From positions 1,550,001 to 1,614,000 of the forward strand of contig NZ_FXXL01000007.1 in NCBI RefSeq assembly GCF_900184685.1: a DNA stretch of 64,000 bases. The letters are read 5' to 3'. The notes under the pieces are model-generated. The model made no database searches. It had not been told where the DNA came from and saw only the letters and a list, made by a program, of their open reading frames with translations. The DNA is from Butyricimonas sp. Marseille-P3923 (GTDB lineage: Bacteria > Bacteroidota > Bacteroidia > Bacteroidales > Marinifilaceae). Of this stretch, positions 23,441-31,170 are shown piece by piece. The position numbers were made by a program, and so were the translations under genes. Position 1 is the first letter of the stretch. Each line of letters opens with the position of its first letter.

Positions 23441-24063
23441 ATCTTCAGGTATTGTGTATTAGAAAACGCTTTCCTGTCGGGAGTCCCGAAGAAACAATAA
23501 ATATGCACCCGGGTTCCCTTTCTCCTCGTCAACGGGAATGTCACCTTTTCATCCAAACGCTTGGCCCCGATTCCCTCCACGACTACCGGGGAAAAAGAAC
23601 GATTCCCGTACAACAACACGACAGTCAACCCGTCGTCGGCATCCCCGAATCCGTCCCACGTGTCAGCCTCCCATCGCAATGTCACCCGGTCTTCAGCGTC
23701 CACCTCCGCCTCCAACTCGTACACACCCCGGCGTTTCCCTACCGAGAATTGCAGTAACGAAAAATCCCCGATTTTCCCGTTCGCCTTAAAGGCTTCCAGA
23801 TTCATCTTCATAAACAAGGAAAAACCATTCATCCTTGTCCCTTTTGCCGATACGTCCAGCACATCCCGCAACGAAGTTTCTTTCAATTTCTGGTAAAAAC
23901 GCACTGCCACCCGGAACCTCGAACGTACCGCCTGCTGTTTCGGCGTATTGGGATCATTTCTATTCACCGCCAACGCCCTCGCGAACGTTTTTCCGTTCAT
24001 GGTACAGAAAACGGTGTTCCCCACTTTCCCCCGAATCTTAAATAAACTACTTACTTCTGCCAT
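23437..24063 (-). CDS. DUF6266 family protein (operon-leading copy)
   Basis: 208 residues. The N-terminus fits the DUF6266 pattern: KIRGKVGNTVFCTMNGKTFARAL, then NDPNTPKQQAVRSRFRVAVRFYQKLKE, then a beta-rich half (YELEAEVDAEDRVTLRWEADTW, LTVVLLYGN, PVVVEGIGAKRLDEKVTFPL, GTRVHIYCFFGTPDRKAFSNTQYLKI). It is clearly homologous in layout to the copy at 20668-21294 but strongly diverged. It is the first gene of the compact leftward cassette, 63 bp after a TATGTTTG promoter box. No signal peptide or membrane helix is seen; function is unknown. Confidence 0.75.
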   Translation of the reverse strand: MAEVSSLFKIRGKVGNTVFCTMNGKTFARALAVNRNDPNTPKQQAVRSRFRVAVRFYQKLKETSLRDVLDVSAKGTRMNGFSLFMKMNLEAFKANGKIGDFSLLQFSVGKRRGVYELEAEVDAEDRVTLRWEADTWDGFGDADDGLTVVLLYGNRSFSPVVVEGIGAKRLDEKVTFPLTRRKGTRVHIYCFFGTPDRKAFSNTQYLKI

Positions 24064-24121
24064 AATTTTTCATTTAAAAATTTATACTCCAAAATCTACT
24101 GACATATCGTCAAACTTTGAT

Positions 24122-24186
24122 GATGCAAACATACAACCCTTTCACCCGTCCGCCTTGCAGGGTGAACATGGACAATTCGTGACAAT
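24122..24186. repeat. 65-bp direct repeat, copy A, upstream of the DUF6266 operon
   Basis: Aligns without gaps to 26136-26200 with 47 of 65 identical bases. Conserved blocks are GATGCAA.CATACA, GCCTTGCAGGG, ATGGACAATTC and ACAAT. Copy A includes the minus-strand TATGTTTG box at 24126-24133. The two copies bracket the AAA-ATPase/nuclease gene. Confidence 0.6.
24126..24133 (-). promoter_or_regulatory. -7 promoter box of the DUF6266/holin/amidase cassette
   Basis: CAAACATA on the plus strand gives TATGTTTG on the minus strand, 63 bp upstream of the first start codon. It is embedded in the conserved part of the 65-bp repeat. Confidence 0.5.
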
Positions 24187-24210
24187 AACAGACTCTCACC
24201 AAAAAAGACA

Positions 24211-24245
24211 AAAAAAATCAGGAGATGTGGCAAAACACACCTCCT
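24211..24245 (-). terminator. Intrinsic terminator of the AAA-ATPase/nuclease gene
   Basis: On the minus strand a 10-bp stem (24236-24245 with 24220-24229, one G-U pair) and a TTTTGC loop are followed by a run of T residues (24211-24217). Confidence 0.75.
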
Positions 24246-24273
24246 AATGAATTACAATTTTTTCCGCGAACTA

Positions 24274-25863
24274 TTACTCGACCACCTTCCAATCCGACAC
24301 TGTTCCCGTTTCCGACGAGAAACTAACCCCGATACGATACAGCCGACGCTCATCTTCCAAGTAAGGCAATGCGTACCCCTTCTCCTCTATCTGGCGCAAT
24401 GCCTCGTCCGCCGTACCGTCCAACTTGAATTCGAAAATATAAATATAATGATCGGTCTCGATGATACAATCCACTCGTCCCTCGCTCTGCTGCTTCTCCG
24501 TGTAAACCGTGTAAACGCTAACCAAACGCATCAACAAATAGAACGTGTAATGAAAATACCGCTCTTTCTCACGTTCGTTTTCCTTACGACGCATCGTGTA
24601 AGGAATACTACTCAAAAACGAGGTCAACAAGCGACGGAATTTTTCCGTGTCACCATCCTGTAAGGTATCCACCGTATCCTGTACCCAATTATTAATGCTT
24701 GTTCGCGGCTTCAAGTAATCTGAAGCCACCATGGTCAAGAAACCGTTTTTCACCTCGTTATTCGGGAAATCGAGCAAAAACGTGTTACGACGCATATTGT
24801 ATCCTTTGATCGTCAAGTAACCACTCTGGTAGATCATCGGTAAAGGTTTTTCAACGTCTGCCTTGTAATCCACAAATTCAGGAGTTTCATAATAACGCCC
24901 CGTCAGTTCATTCAGATTTTCTCTAGTGTGATTCAATAGACGAATAAGATAAGACGGGGTACCACTCCGGAACCAATAATCTTGAATCATCATTGCATCC
25001 AAAGCATTCAATAAACTGAACGGGTTATAAACATCCACTAACCGCGGACCGAAATGATAACCGTCATACTGACGTTTCAACAACTGCCTCATCCCTTCCG
25101 CATCATAATGATAAACCTCTGCCATCTCCGTCATGGGTGATGCAAAATAATAATCCAACTCATCTTGCGTAATCCCGCAAAGAGCCTCGTACCGACCATC
25201 CATACTGATATCTTTCGGTTGATTGAAACCACTGAACACGCTCACCTGCGAGAATTTCGTCACTCCTGTCAGGAAAACAAATTGCAAATGCTCGTCAGCT
25301 GCCTTGAAAACAGAATAAAAACCTTTCAGTACCCCACGGTTCCATTCCTCCAGCAGCATCCGGTTGCCATCCACGGTCACCTCTATATTTGTATCCAACA
25401 CGTCAAGAATCGGCTTGTCATATTCATCTATCAACACCACGGCTCGATGCCCCGTCCACTCGTGTGCTTTCTCTAGCAATTGGATAAAACGATCCCCCAC
25501 GTCCAAACCTCCATTTTCTAAACCGAATTCTTCCTCCCAACGGGATACATATCCTTGGAGCACGTTCTCTAACGTTTCCCCTTTCAAAAAATTCCGTCCG
25601 TTAAAATCAATATGAAACACCGGATACACCAACCAATCCTTCTCCAATTCGTCAATCGCCAGCCCCTTGAAAAGTTCCTTCCGTCCCAAAAAATAATTCT
25701 TCAGTGTAGACACCAAAAGACTCTTCCCGAAACGACGCGGACGACTCAAAAAATAGATTTTTCCTTCTTTCACCAACGAGTAGACCAAGGCGGTCTTGTC
25801 CACGTAAACATAACCGTCCTCGATGATTTGGTCAAAACTCTGGATTCCTATCGGGTACTTCAT
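24274..25863 (-). CDS. AAA-ATPase-like/PD-(D/E)XK nuclease protein (PF09820 + PF08011 type)
   Basis: 529 residues from the Met at 25863. The longer frame to 25890 is unlikely because a TATCTTTG -7 box at 25892-25899 would start transcription inside it. The N-terminal AAA-like domain has YVDKTALVYSL, Walker A RPRRFGKSLL near residue 43 and Walker B AVVLIDEYDKPILD near residue 145. The C-terminal nuclease-like domain shows GRVDCIIETDHYIYIFEFKLDGTADEALRQI, a plausible PD-(D/E)XK core. Family members are multicopy and scattered in Bacteroidales genomes; a defence or mobile role has been suggested but function is unsettled. The gene has its own terminator and is bracketed by 65-bp direct repeats. 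Confidence 0.85.
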   Translation of the reverse strand: MKYPIGIQSFDQIIEDGYVYVDKTALVYSLVKEGKIYFLSRPRRFGKSLLVSTLKNYFLGRKELFKGLAIDELEKDWLVYPVFHIDFNGRNFLKGETLENVLQGYVSRWEEEFGLENGGLDVGDRFIQLLEKAHEWTGHRAVVLIDEYDKPILDVLDTNIEVTVDGNRMLLEEWNRGVLKGFYSVFKAADEHLQFVFLTGVTKFSQVSVFSGFNQPKDISMDGRYEALCGITQDELDYYFASPMTEMAEVYHYDAEGMRQLLKRQYDGYHFGPRLVDVYNPFSLLNALDAMMIQDYWFRSGTPSYLIRLLNHTRENLNELTGRYYETPEFVDYKADVEKPLPMIYQSGYLTIKGYNMRRNTFLLDFPNNEVKNGFLTMVASDYLKPRTSINNWVQDTVDTLQDGDTEKFRRLLTSFLSSIPYTMRRKENEREKERYFHYTFYLLMRLVSVYTVYTEKQQSEGRVDCIIETDHYIYIFEFKLDGTADEALRQIEEKGYALPYLEDERRLYRIGVSFSSETGTVSDWKVVE

Positions 25864-25891
25864 CTTCAAAATCGTTTTAAAGTTGTTCATA

Positions 25892-25899
25892 CAAAGATA
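25892..25899 (-). promoter_or_regulatory. -7 promoter box of the AAA-ATPase/nuclease gene
   Basis: CAAAGATA on the plus strand gives TATCTTTG on the minus strand. It selects the start at 25863 over 25890. No TTTG at ideal spacing was found. Confidence 0.45.
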
Positions 25900-26135
25900 T
25901 TACAATATTTTCCATGTCCCAACATGTCAAAGAACTTTTACTGATTCCTTCTGAAAATCTGCCAATTATCTCTCACGTTAAAATCTTAACCAGCCCCTTC
26001 TCTCGTTCTTTCCCCGTTGTTCTGTCATTCTTTCCCCGTTTCGAAACGACTAAACTTTGACTGCACAACGTGAGAACATCTTACCCCCTTCTCGTACTCG
26101 GCTTTTCCGCCCCCCTTATATTATCAGATTTTGTT

Positions 26136-26200
26136 GATGCAATCATACAATTGCTTCAACGACTTGCCTTGCAGGGACAGTATGGACAATTCAATACAAT
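26136..26200. repeat. 65-bp direct repeat, copy B
   Basis: Ungapped partner of 24122-24186 (47 of 65 identical). The -7 box of copy A is TATGATTG here, one change from consensus, so it may be a dead promoter. It lies about 240 bp upstream of the ATPase start and is not that gene's obvious promoter. Confidence 0.6.
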
Positions 26201-26281
26201 TTTGGACAATAAAAAAATCTCTCTTTTTCCATCGGTAAATTACCAACACACCATTTTTATCAGTTCAATACATCACATAAA

Positions 26282-26332
26282 AATAGGCTGGAATTAATCT
26301 TCGTTCCCACAAAAATTCTCCTCCAGCCTATT
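26282..26332 (-). terminator. Intrinsic terminator ending the first SusC/SusD operon
   Basis: An 11-bp perfect stem (AATAGGCTGGA at 26282-26292 with its complement at 26322-26332) and a 29-nt loop are followed on the minus strand by TTTTATG. It lies just after the DUF3298-like gene. Confidence 0.7.
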
Positions 26333-26396
26333 AAAATTTCAGAACAAAAGCCTCAACACTTTAGTTTTCCGAAATTTGTATTTGAAGCACACTACA

Positions 26397-27074
26397 CTAT
26401 TTTATCAATAGACAATTATTCAATTTTGAACAATCAACATTAATTATAGCATCCCCACAAGCACCTGCTCCCAACACGTATTTCCCGTAAGTGAAGCACA
26501 GTTTTTTACCCGTAAAATTTAGAGCTGAACAAGTGTTTACCGTTGGCTGTTCGGAAAAACATTCATCCGGATTTTTAAATTCCTGTTTTAATACCCGGTT
26601 GATCTCGTTTGCTTGTTTCAAATCCAGTATATCCCCCTTAGATAAGAATTTACCGTTTTTCAAATCATAATTCAAAGCATAGTACTTCGTTTCCCCGTTC
26701 GCTCCACCTAAAGAGATATACACTTTCAGACGCAAGCTGATATAATTGCTGTTCGCCATAAATACACTGTCCTCCACGAACATTTCCAAAGGCCGCATAG
26801 GTTCGGCATCAGGAATCGTATCAAACGCTTGATTATACGCTTTTACTTGAACTTTAAAATCATTTTTCAAACTATCAATCAACGCGGCAACCCGGTCATT
26901 GACAACTTTACACTTTTGGGGATCTGTCGAAGAAAATACCGGTTTTGATATTTGTATTTCCCATATCTCCGTGTTATCGTTTTCTTGCTCTTTCTGCACA
27001 TTGATATTCTCCGTCTGGCATCCTGTCAAAACGGAAAAAACGATTCCAATCAATATTAAAAATTTCATATTCAT
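26397..27074 (-). CDS. DUF3298/RsiV-like lipoprotein
   Basis: 225 residues from the ATG at 27074 (27068 is equally possible). An earlier start would lie inside the thioredoxin gene's stop codon region. A lipoprotein signal ends in VLTGC. The body has the DUF4163/DUF3298 pattern: paired beta strands (EIWEIQISKPVFSS), a helix with VNDRVAALIDSL, SNYISLRLKVYISLGGANGETKYYALNYDLKNGKFLSKGDIL, and a C-terminal KKLCFTYGKYVLGAGACGDAIINVD strand set. Such domains occur in secreted and anti-sigma proteins and may bind carbohydrate or peptides. Last gene of the first SusC/SusD operon, directly before the terminator. Confidence 0.7.
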   Translation of the reverse strand: MNMKFLILIGIVFSVLTGCQTENINVQKEQENDNTEIWEIQISKPVFSSTDPQKCKVVNDRVAALIDSLKNDFKVQVKAYNQAFDTIPDAEPMRPLEMFVEDSVFMANSNYISLRLKVYISLGGANGETKYYALNYDLKNGKFLSKGDILDLKQANEINRVLKQEFKNPDECFSEQPTVNTCSALNFTGKKLCFTYGKYVLGAGACGDAIINVDCSKLNNCLLIK

Positions 27075-27075
27075 T

Positions 27076-28374
27076 TTATTCTTCTTGTAATAATTCCAAT
27101 TCACCTAATTTACGATTAACAACATTCTGAATCATGAGTTGTGTCATTTGCATATCCAACTGGTAAGATGCCAACAGAGCCTGATTATAGCACTCTTTCG
27201 CGCTGCCGTACTCTGCCATCATCTTGTAAGAATCACCAAGCATTACCAGATAATTTATTTTATCCATGGAAGCCACGTCTTTATCCTGTAATGCCTGCTT
27301 CATCCATTCCACGGCTTGCATATGCGCCTCTTTCGGTAATTTACTGCCCATGGCATCATACATATTTTGTGCGGCACCACCGTAATCCTCCCCGGTAGCA
27401 TTTGCTCCCAAAATTTTAAAATAGTCATTCATCTGTTCCATGTATTTTTTCACGTCTTTCTCATAATACAAGGTATAGATACCATCATAATAACTCTTGG
27501 ATTTCTCGTAAGGTGACACGTCGGTTTTGGCTATCACGTCGTATGCCGCTTTCAAATCACCCCGTACACGTTCCAGATACTTTTTATACTCTTCCTTCCC
27601 TGCCTTGGCAAGATTTTTCATCACGTTATCGTTATGCTCGATAATGAAATACGCCGGGGCATCACCCATCACCTGACGGTAAGCCGCTAGATTCTCGTTG
27701 ATAAACTCGATCAAAGGATCGTCCTGTTTCGTGTTATCGTGATACGTGAGAATGATATTATAGTCCGTTTTATTGATTAAATCCGCCCCCATCTTCTGCT
27801 TTATGTATTCGCTATACATTTTATTGACGCGGCTCACCCACTTTTCAGACTCGATTCCTTCTTGTGCTGACACGAAAGCAGGAGCCTCTTTCAAAAGTTG
27901 CTGAAGAACATCCAAATCGTTTTTAGAACGCTTGTATTGGGCGTACAAATCCTCAAAACCCAATTCTTCACCCGTCGCAACCTTACCTTGCTTCAAAAAT
28001 TCCTCTATTGACATGGAACCCGTTTTCTGTAAAACCACTTTCCCATCGGAACGGACGTAAGCCAAGGTTGGATAAGCACTGATTTTGAATTGTTTCACTA
28101 CCGCCTTGTTTGCCGGATCTTCCGCATTCAACTGGATAGCGATGAATTTACCGTTATAATATTCTCCCACACTTTTATCCGTGAATACCTCTTTCGCCAT
28201 CATTTTACAAGGACCGCACCACTCGGTATAAAAATCAATAAAAACCATTTTATTCGTCTCGGCTGCTTTCGCTAACGCCTCTTGATAATTTCCCTTGAAA
28301 AAATTGATACCCTGCCCTGCAACGTTAAATACCGCAATCAGACAAACCATCATCACTAAAATACTTCTTTTCAT
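27076..28374 (-). CDS. Exported thioredoxin-family protein with helical C-terminal domain
   Basis: 432 residues. A signal peptide (residues 1-20, VAG-Q) precedes a thioredoxin domain with the redox motif WCGPC (Cys53 and Cys56) and the cis-proline segment ISAYPTL near residue 100. The remaining about 290 residues are predicted helical and TPR-like (EAHMQAVEWMKQALQDKDVASMDKINYLVMLGDSYKMMAEYGSAKECYNQAL). It should act as a periplasmic disulfide oxidoreductase. Such thioredoxins are frequent cargo of SusC/SusD loci in Bacteroidales; here it is separated by 15 bp from the upstream lipoprotein gene and shares its operon. Confidence 0.88.
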   Translation of the reverse strand: MKRSILVMMVCLIAVFNVAGQGINFFKGNYQEALAKAAETNKMVFIDFYTEWCGPCKMMAKEVFTDKSVGEYYNGKFIAIQLNAEDPANKAVVKQFKISAYPTLAYVRSDGKVVLQKTGSMSIEEFLKQGKVATGEELGFEDLYAQYKRSKNDLDVLQQLLKEAPAFVSAQEGIESEKWVSRVNKMYSEYIKQKMGADLINKTDYNIILTYHDNTKQDDPLIEFINENLAAYRQVMGDAPAYFIIEHNDNVMKNLAKAGKEEYKKYLERVRGDLKAAYDVIAKTDVSPYEKSKSYYDGIYTLYYEKDVKKYMEQMNDYFKILGANATGEDYGGAAQNMYDAMGSKLPKEAHMQAVEWMKQALQDKDVASMDKINYLVMLGDSYKMMAEYGSAKECYNQALLASYQLDMQMTQLMIQNVVNRKLGELELLQEE

Positions 28375-28389
28375 TCTATTTCTTTTTTA

Positions 28390-28809
28390 TCATTCAACAA
28401 TAAAAGTAAATGCATTTTTCAATTCCGCAGAATAGTCCTCGTTGTATACCCGCAAACTGACCAGATAGTGCCCCTTGGGGACTTTCGTGTGTAAAGGCAA
28501 TTCCATGATACCACCTCCACGTACAACTACTTCCTGTTTGAATGCTTCCGCATCCCCTCCCTCGGTTGCAGTCACGTTCACCAATTCATAATTCAAGGGA
28601 TTCGTCCCCAGTACTCCCTGTATTTTAGGAGATACCCAATTGGCATCGTTCATTATCCGGAGTTCATCTTCCTCCGGGTCTAATTCCTTCCGCACGACAA
28701 TTGAAGTTGGATCATATTCCGCATTGTCTGCTTTTAAATACCCGACCTTCACGTCATGACAACTCCATAACGCAAATACCAGAAAAAATACACTATATAT
28801 CGATTTCAT
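28390..28809 (-). CDS. Small Ig-like lipoprotein, unknown function
   Basis: 139 residues. A lipoprotein signal (ALWSC, Cys17) is followed by an all-beta segment whose last strands (HYLVSLRVYNEDYSAELKNAFTFIVE) look like an Ig- or PKD-like sandwich. I do not recognise the family by name. It is the third cargo gene of the SusC/SusD operon, so a surface-exposed accessory binding role is inferred from context. Confidence 0.6.
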   Translation of the reverse strand: MKSIYSVFFLVFALWSCHDVKVGYLKADNAEYDPTSIVVRKELDPEEDELRIMNDANWVSPKIQGVLGTNPLNYELVNVTATEGGDAEAFKQEVVVRGGGIMELPLHTKVPKGHYLVSLRVYNEDYSAELKNAFTFIVE

Positions 28810-28835
28810 CTTTTATATTTAATTGGTTAATAATA

Positions 28836-29606
28836 CTATTCAAAATCGTCCGGAGTTGTTTCCTCCTGAGTGAAAATAAAATCTCCCAAAGTGAAATTAT
28901 AATGCAAGGAATGGACAACACCATTCGTCGGCTCGATATTAGTAGACGCAATGTCTATATGTTTCCCTCTATTGTCCAAAGCTTTAATAAATAGTACAAT
29001 TGCACCTACTCCCGCAACCTCGTTGTAAGAATCTTGAAAAGAATAAATCCAGAAACGATTGCCCATTTCACCAGTGAAAACAGTTCCCCCGGTACCTTTA
29101 TATTGATCCGGATTTTCATCTTCAGTATTCTCGTCACCACCATCACCCATATCTCCGTCAGGATATTCCCAATCGTCACCGGAGTCATCCCAATTATCGC
29201 CGGAGTCATCCGTATTTTCTTGAGCAATTTCCTTACCGAGAGGAATATCGTCACGCATATGTTTCCCTTTGACAACACATTCCATGATCATCTTGTAACA
29301 AGTATCGACCTCGATTTCCGCCACACTGGAATATCCTTTTTGCAACATATACCGACGGATAGAGTGGTTTGTCGGACCAAAGAATGTAATTTGCTCGTAA
29401 CCTGCCCTTTTACCTTCAAACAAATCCACCAGATTCGCTCTCTCGACCATCAAGCGGGTACTATCCCAATCATAATGATTGGATTGCAGGTACTCGTACA
29501 TATTTCCGTCGAACTTCCCGTTGACCAAGCCCGTCTCTATCATATTGTATTTCGTGTTGCACGAAATCAACAGAAACAAACCGACAATTGATATAATACA
29601 TTTCAT
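28836..29606 (-). CDS. FAS1-like lipoprotein with an acidic insert
   Basis: 256 residues. The lipoprotein signal ends LLISC (Cys16). The central part resembles a fasciclin/FAS1 fold (LVDLFEGKRAGYEQITFFGPTNHSIRRYMLQKG; the AFAPTN-like motif is FFGPTN). Residues about 131-170 form a repetitive acidic, glycine- and tryptophan-containing insert (DDSGDNWDDSGDDWEYPDGD) that might bind calcium or act as a flexible linker. FAS1 lipoproteins accompany several SusC/SusD systems, where they probably contribute to substrate capture at the surface. It directly follows susD. Confidence 0.65.
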   Translation of the reverse strand: MKCIISIVGLFLLISCNTKYNMIETGLVNGKFDGNMYEYLQSNHYDWDSTRLMVERANLVDLFEGKRAGYEQITFFGPTNHSIRRYMLQKGYSSVAEIEVDTCYKMIMECVVKGKHMRDDIPLGKEIAQENTDDSGDNWDDSGDDWEYPDGDMGDGGDENTEDENPDQYKGTGGTVFTGEMGNRFWIYSFQDSYNEVAGVGAIVLFIKALDNRGKHIDIASTNIEPTNGVVHSLHYNFTLGDFIFTQEETTPDDFE

Positions 29607-29631
29607 ATTTTAATTTCTTTATAAATTCATG

Positions 29632-31170
29632 TTAGAAAAATTTAGACCAATAACGATTCTGACGAATCAAGTCATTCATCGTTTGTGCCGTTGAACTGAT
29701 CGGCAAAAACAAAGCTCCGTCCTGCACATCATCATCAGATAACCGGGAAAATGCCGGGCTCAATTCTGTCTTGAAATATCCGTTCCGAATCACATCATAA
29801 TAACGATGTCCTTCCGCTATCAACTCTTTCTCTCTCTCCTTAAATATAGCATATTGCAAATCACCATCCCCGGCAGCGGGATAGGCATCGGCTTTCGCCC
29901 TTTCCCTAATTTTATTCAAATCGTCTTTTGCCCGGCTGTCTCCTAACTTCGCGTAACATTCAGCCCGCAACAAATAGATATCCGCCAATCTCCAATAGCA
30001 ATAATTCGCGTTAAACGTAACAAATGTTTCTCCGGCAGAATTATTTTCTTTGATATACAAACCATTCCGATATTTATATAAATAGGCGTATCCCGTGTAT
30101 TCTTCCGAAGACGATTGTGAAGCTTCATCGAAATGATAAAAGAAAGCGTTCCTTCTTTCATCTTTATTAAGGTACAGCCCCCTCACGGTCTCGTTATATA
30201 AATAAAAACTAATATTATAATCGTACGGAAAATCGCCGACTTGAGCGTATTTATTCACCGGCCAATTCACGTAATAACGAGAAAGGACTTTACTTGTCGG
30301 CCAAGAAGACGAATACGGGTCAAGCATCAACTCGAATATACTTTCCGGATTGACAACATTCGGGTCAGACAAGTATTGACAGAGCTCACTTGGAGTTTTC
30401 GCCAGCTCGTATTGACCGACTTTTTTCGTGATTAATTTTGTAGCCCAATCTACAGACTCTTCATAACATTTTTTAGAATCTCCCTCGAATTTGTATAAAT
30501 CGATCACACTCCCCTTCCATGCGTACAAGTGAGCCAACAATGCCGCGGCAGAACCTTTACAACCGAATTGCTTCACGACACTTTTATTCCCGGAAATGTC
30601 CTTCATATCCTCGAAAAGAGGAAGAATATCAAATGCCTTCCGGGCATTCGCAATTGCCGTGTCAATGACCTCCAGAGTTGGACTGGTAGCGTAAGCGGAA
30701 GTGGTTGATGTATTCTTCGTAATAATAGCTTTTCCCCAACGTCGTGCCAAGTCGAAATACAGCAATCCTTTCGCGAAATAAGCCTGCCCGACATGAAAAT
30801 TCACTCGCTCTTCCTCGACATTCTTTATATTCCCGATATTTTCCAAAATAAGGTTAGCCAAATAAATAGCATCATAATGATTTTTCCAATCTACATACAT
30901 AGAACCCTCGTCTAAGGCCGAGGATTGCAAATTCCTGACCTCATCAAACCATGTTTCGTCTGCCAACACCCCCATGAATACATGGGCATTTTCCTCCGAA
31001 AAATAGGATCTTATAATACTATGCATCTCCGACGTAACGGATTCCAGCTCTTTCTCATCTTTAAAATAATTGCCTATCGTGGAAGCATTTTCTGGAACCA
31101 CATCCAACAAAGAGTCACAAGCCGTCAAAAGAAAGCAACATACCACGTAAATATATTTTCTCATAATCAA
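29632..31170 (-). CDS. SusD/RagB-family outer-membrane lipoprotein (locus 1)
   Basis: 512 residues. The lipobox is LLTAC, with Cys18 as the likely lipidation site. The SusD fold is recognised by N-terminal DSLLDVVPE, TPR-like helices (QAYFAKGLLYFDLARRWG), and the C-terminal FNANYCYWRLADIYLLRAECYAKLGD...LNKIRERAKA followed by EREKELIAEGHRYYDVIRNG. It should form the surface lid of the adjacent TonB-dependent transporter. It overlaps the susC gene by 4 bp, so the pair is translationally coupled. The nutrient cannot be read from the sequence, and no glycoside hydrolase is present. Confidence 0.93.
   Translation of the reverse strand: MIMRKYIYVVCCFLLTACDSLLDVVPENASTIGNYFKDEKELESVTSEMHSIIRSYFSEENAHVFMGVLADETWFDEVRNLQSSALDEGSMYVDWKNHYDAIYLANLILENIGNIKNVEEERVNFHVGQAYFAKGLLYFDLARRWGKAIITKNTSTTSAYATSPTLEVIDTAIANARKAFDILPLFEDMKDISGNKSVVKQFGCKGSAAALLAHLYAWKGSVIDLYKFEGDSKKCYEESVDWATKLITKKVGQYELAKTPSELCQYLSDPNVVNPESIFELMLDPYSSSWPTSKVLSRYYVNWPVNKYAQVGDFPYDYNISFYLYNETVRGLYLNKDERRNAFFYHFDEASQSSSEEYTGYAYLYKYRNGLYIKENNSAGETFVTFNANYCYWRLADIYLLRAECYAKLGDSRAKDDLNKIRERAKADAYPAAGDGDLQYAIFKEREKELIAEGHRYYDVIRNGYFKTELSPAFSRLSDDDVQDGALFLPISSTAQTMNDLIRQNRYWSKFF

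Larger units (their letters stand above)
25900..26396. other. Gene-free stretch between the ATPase/nuclease gene and the DUF3298-like gene
   Basis: About 500 bp without a supportable ORF. It holds the ATPase promoter region, a short TTCTTTCCCCGTT direct repeat near 26006-26040, copy B of the 65-bp repeat (26136-26200) and the intrinsic terminator at 26282-26332. No other structure was recognised. Confidence 0.6.
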
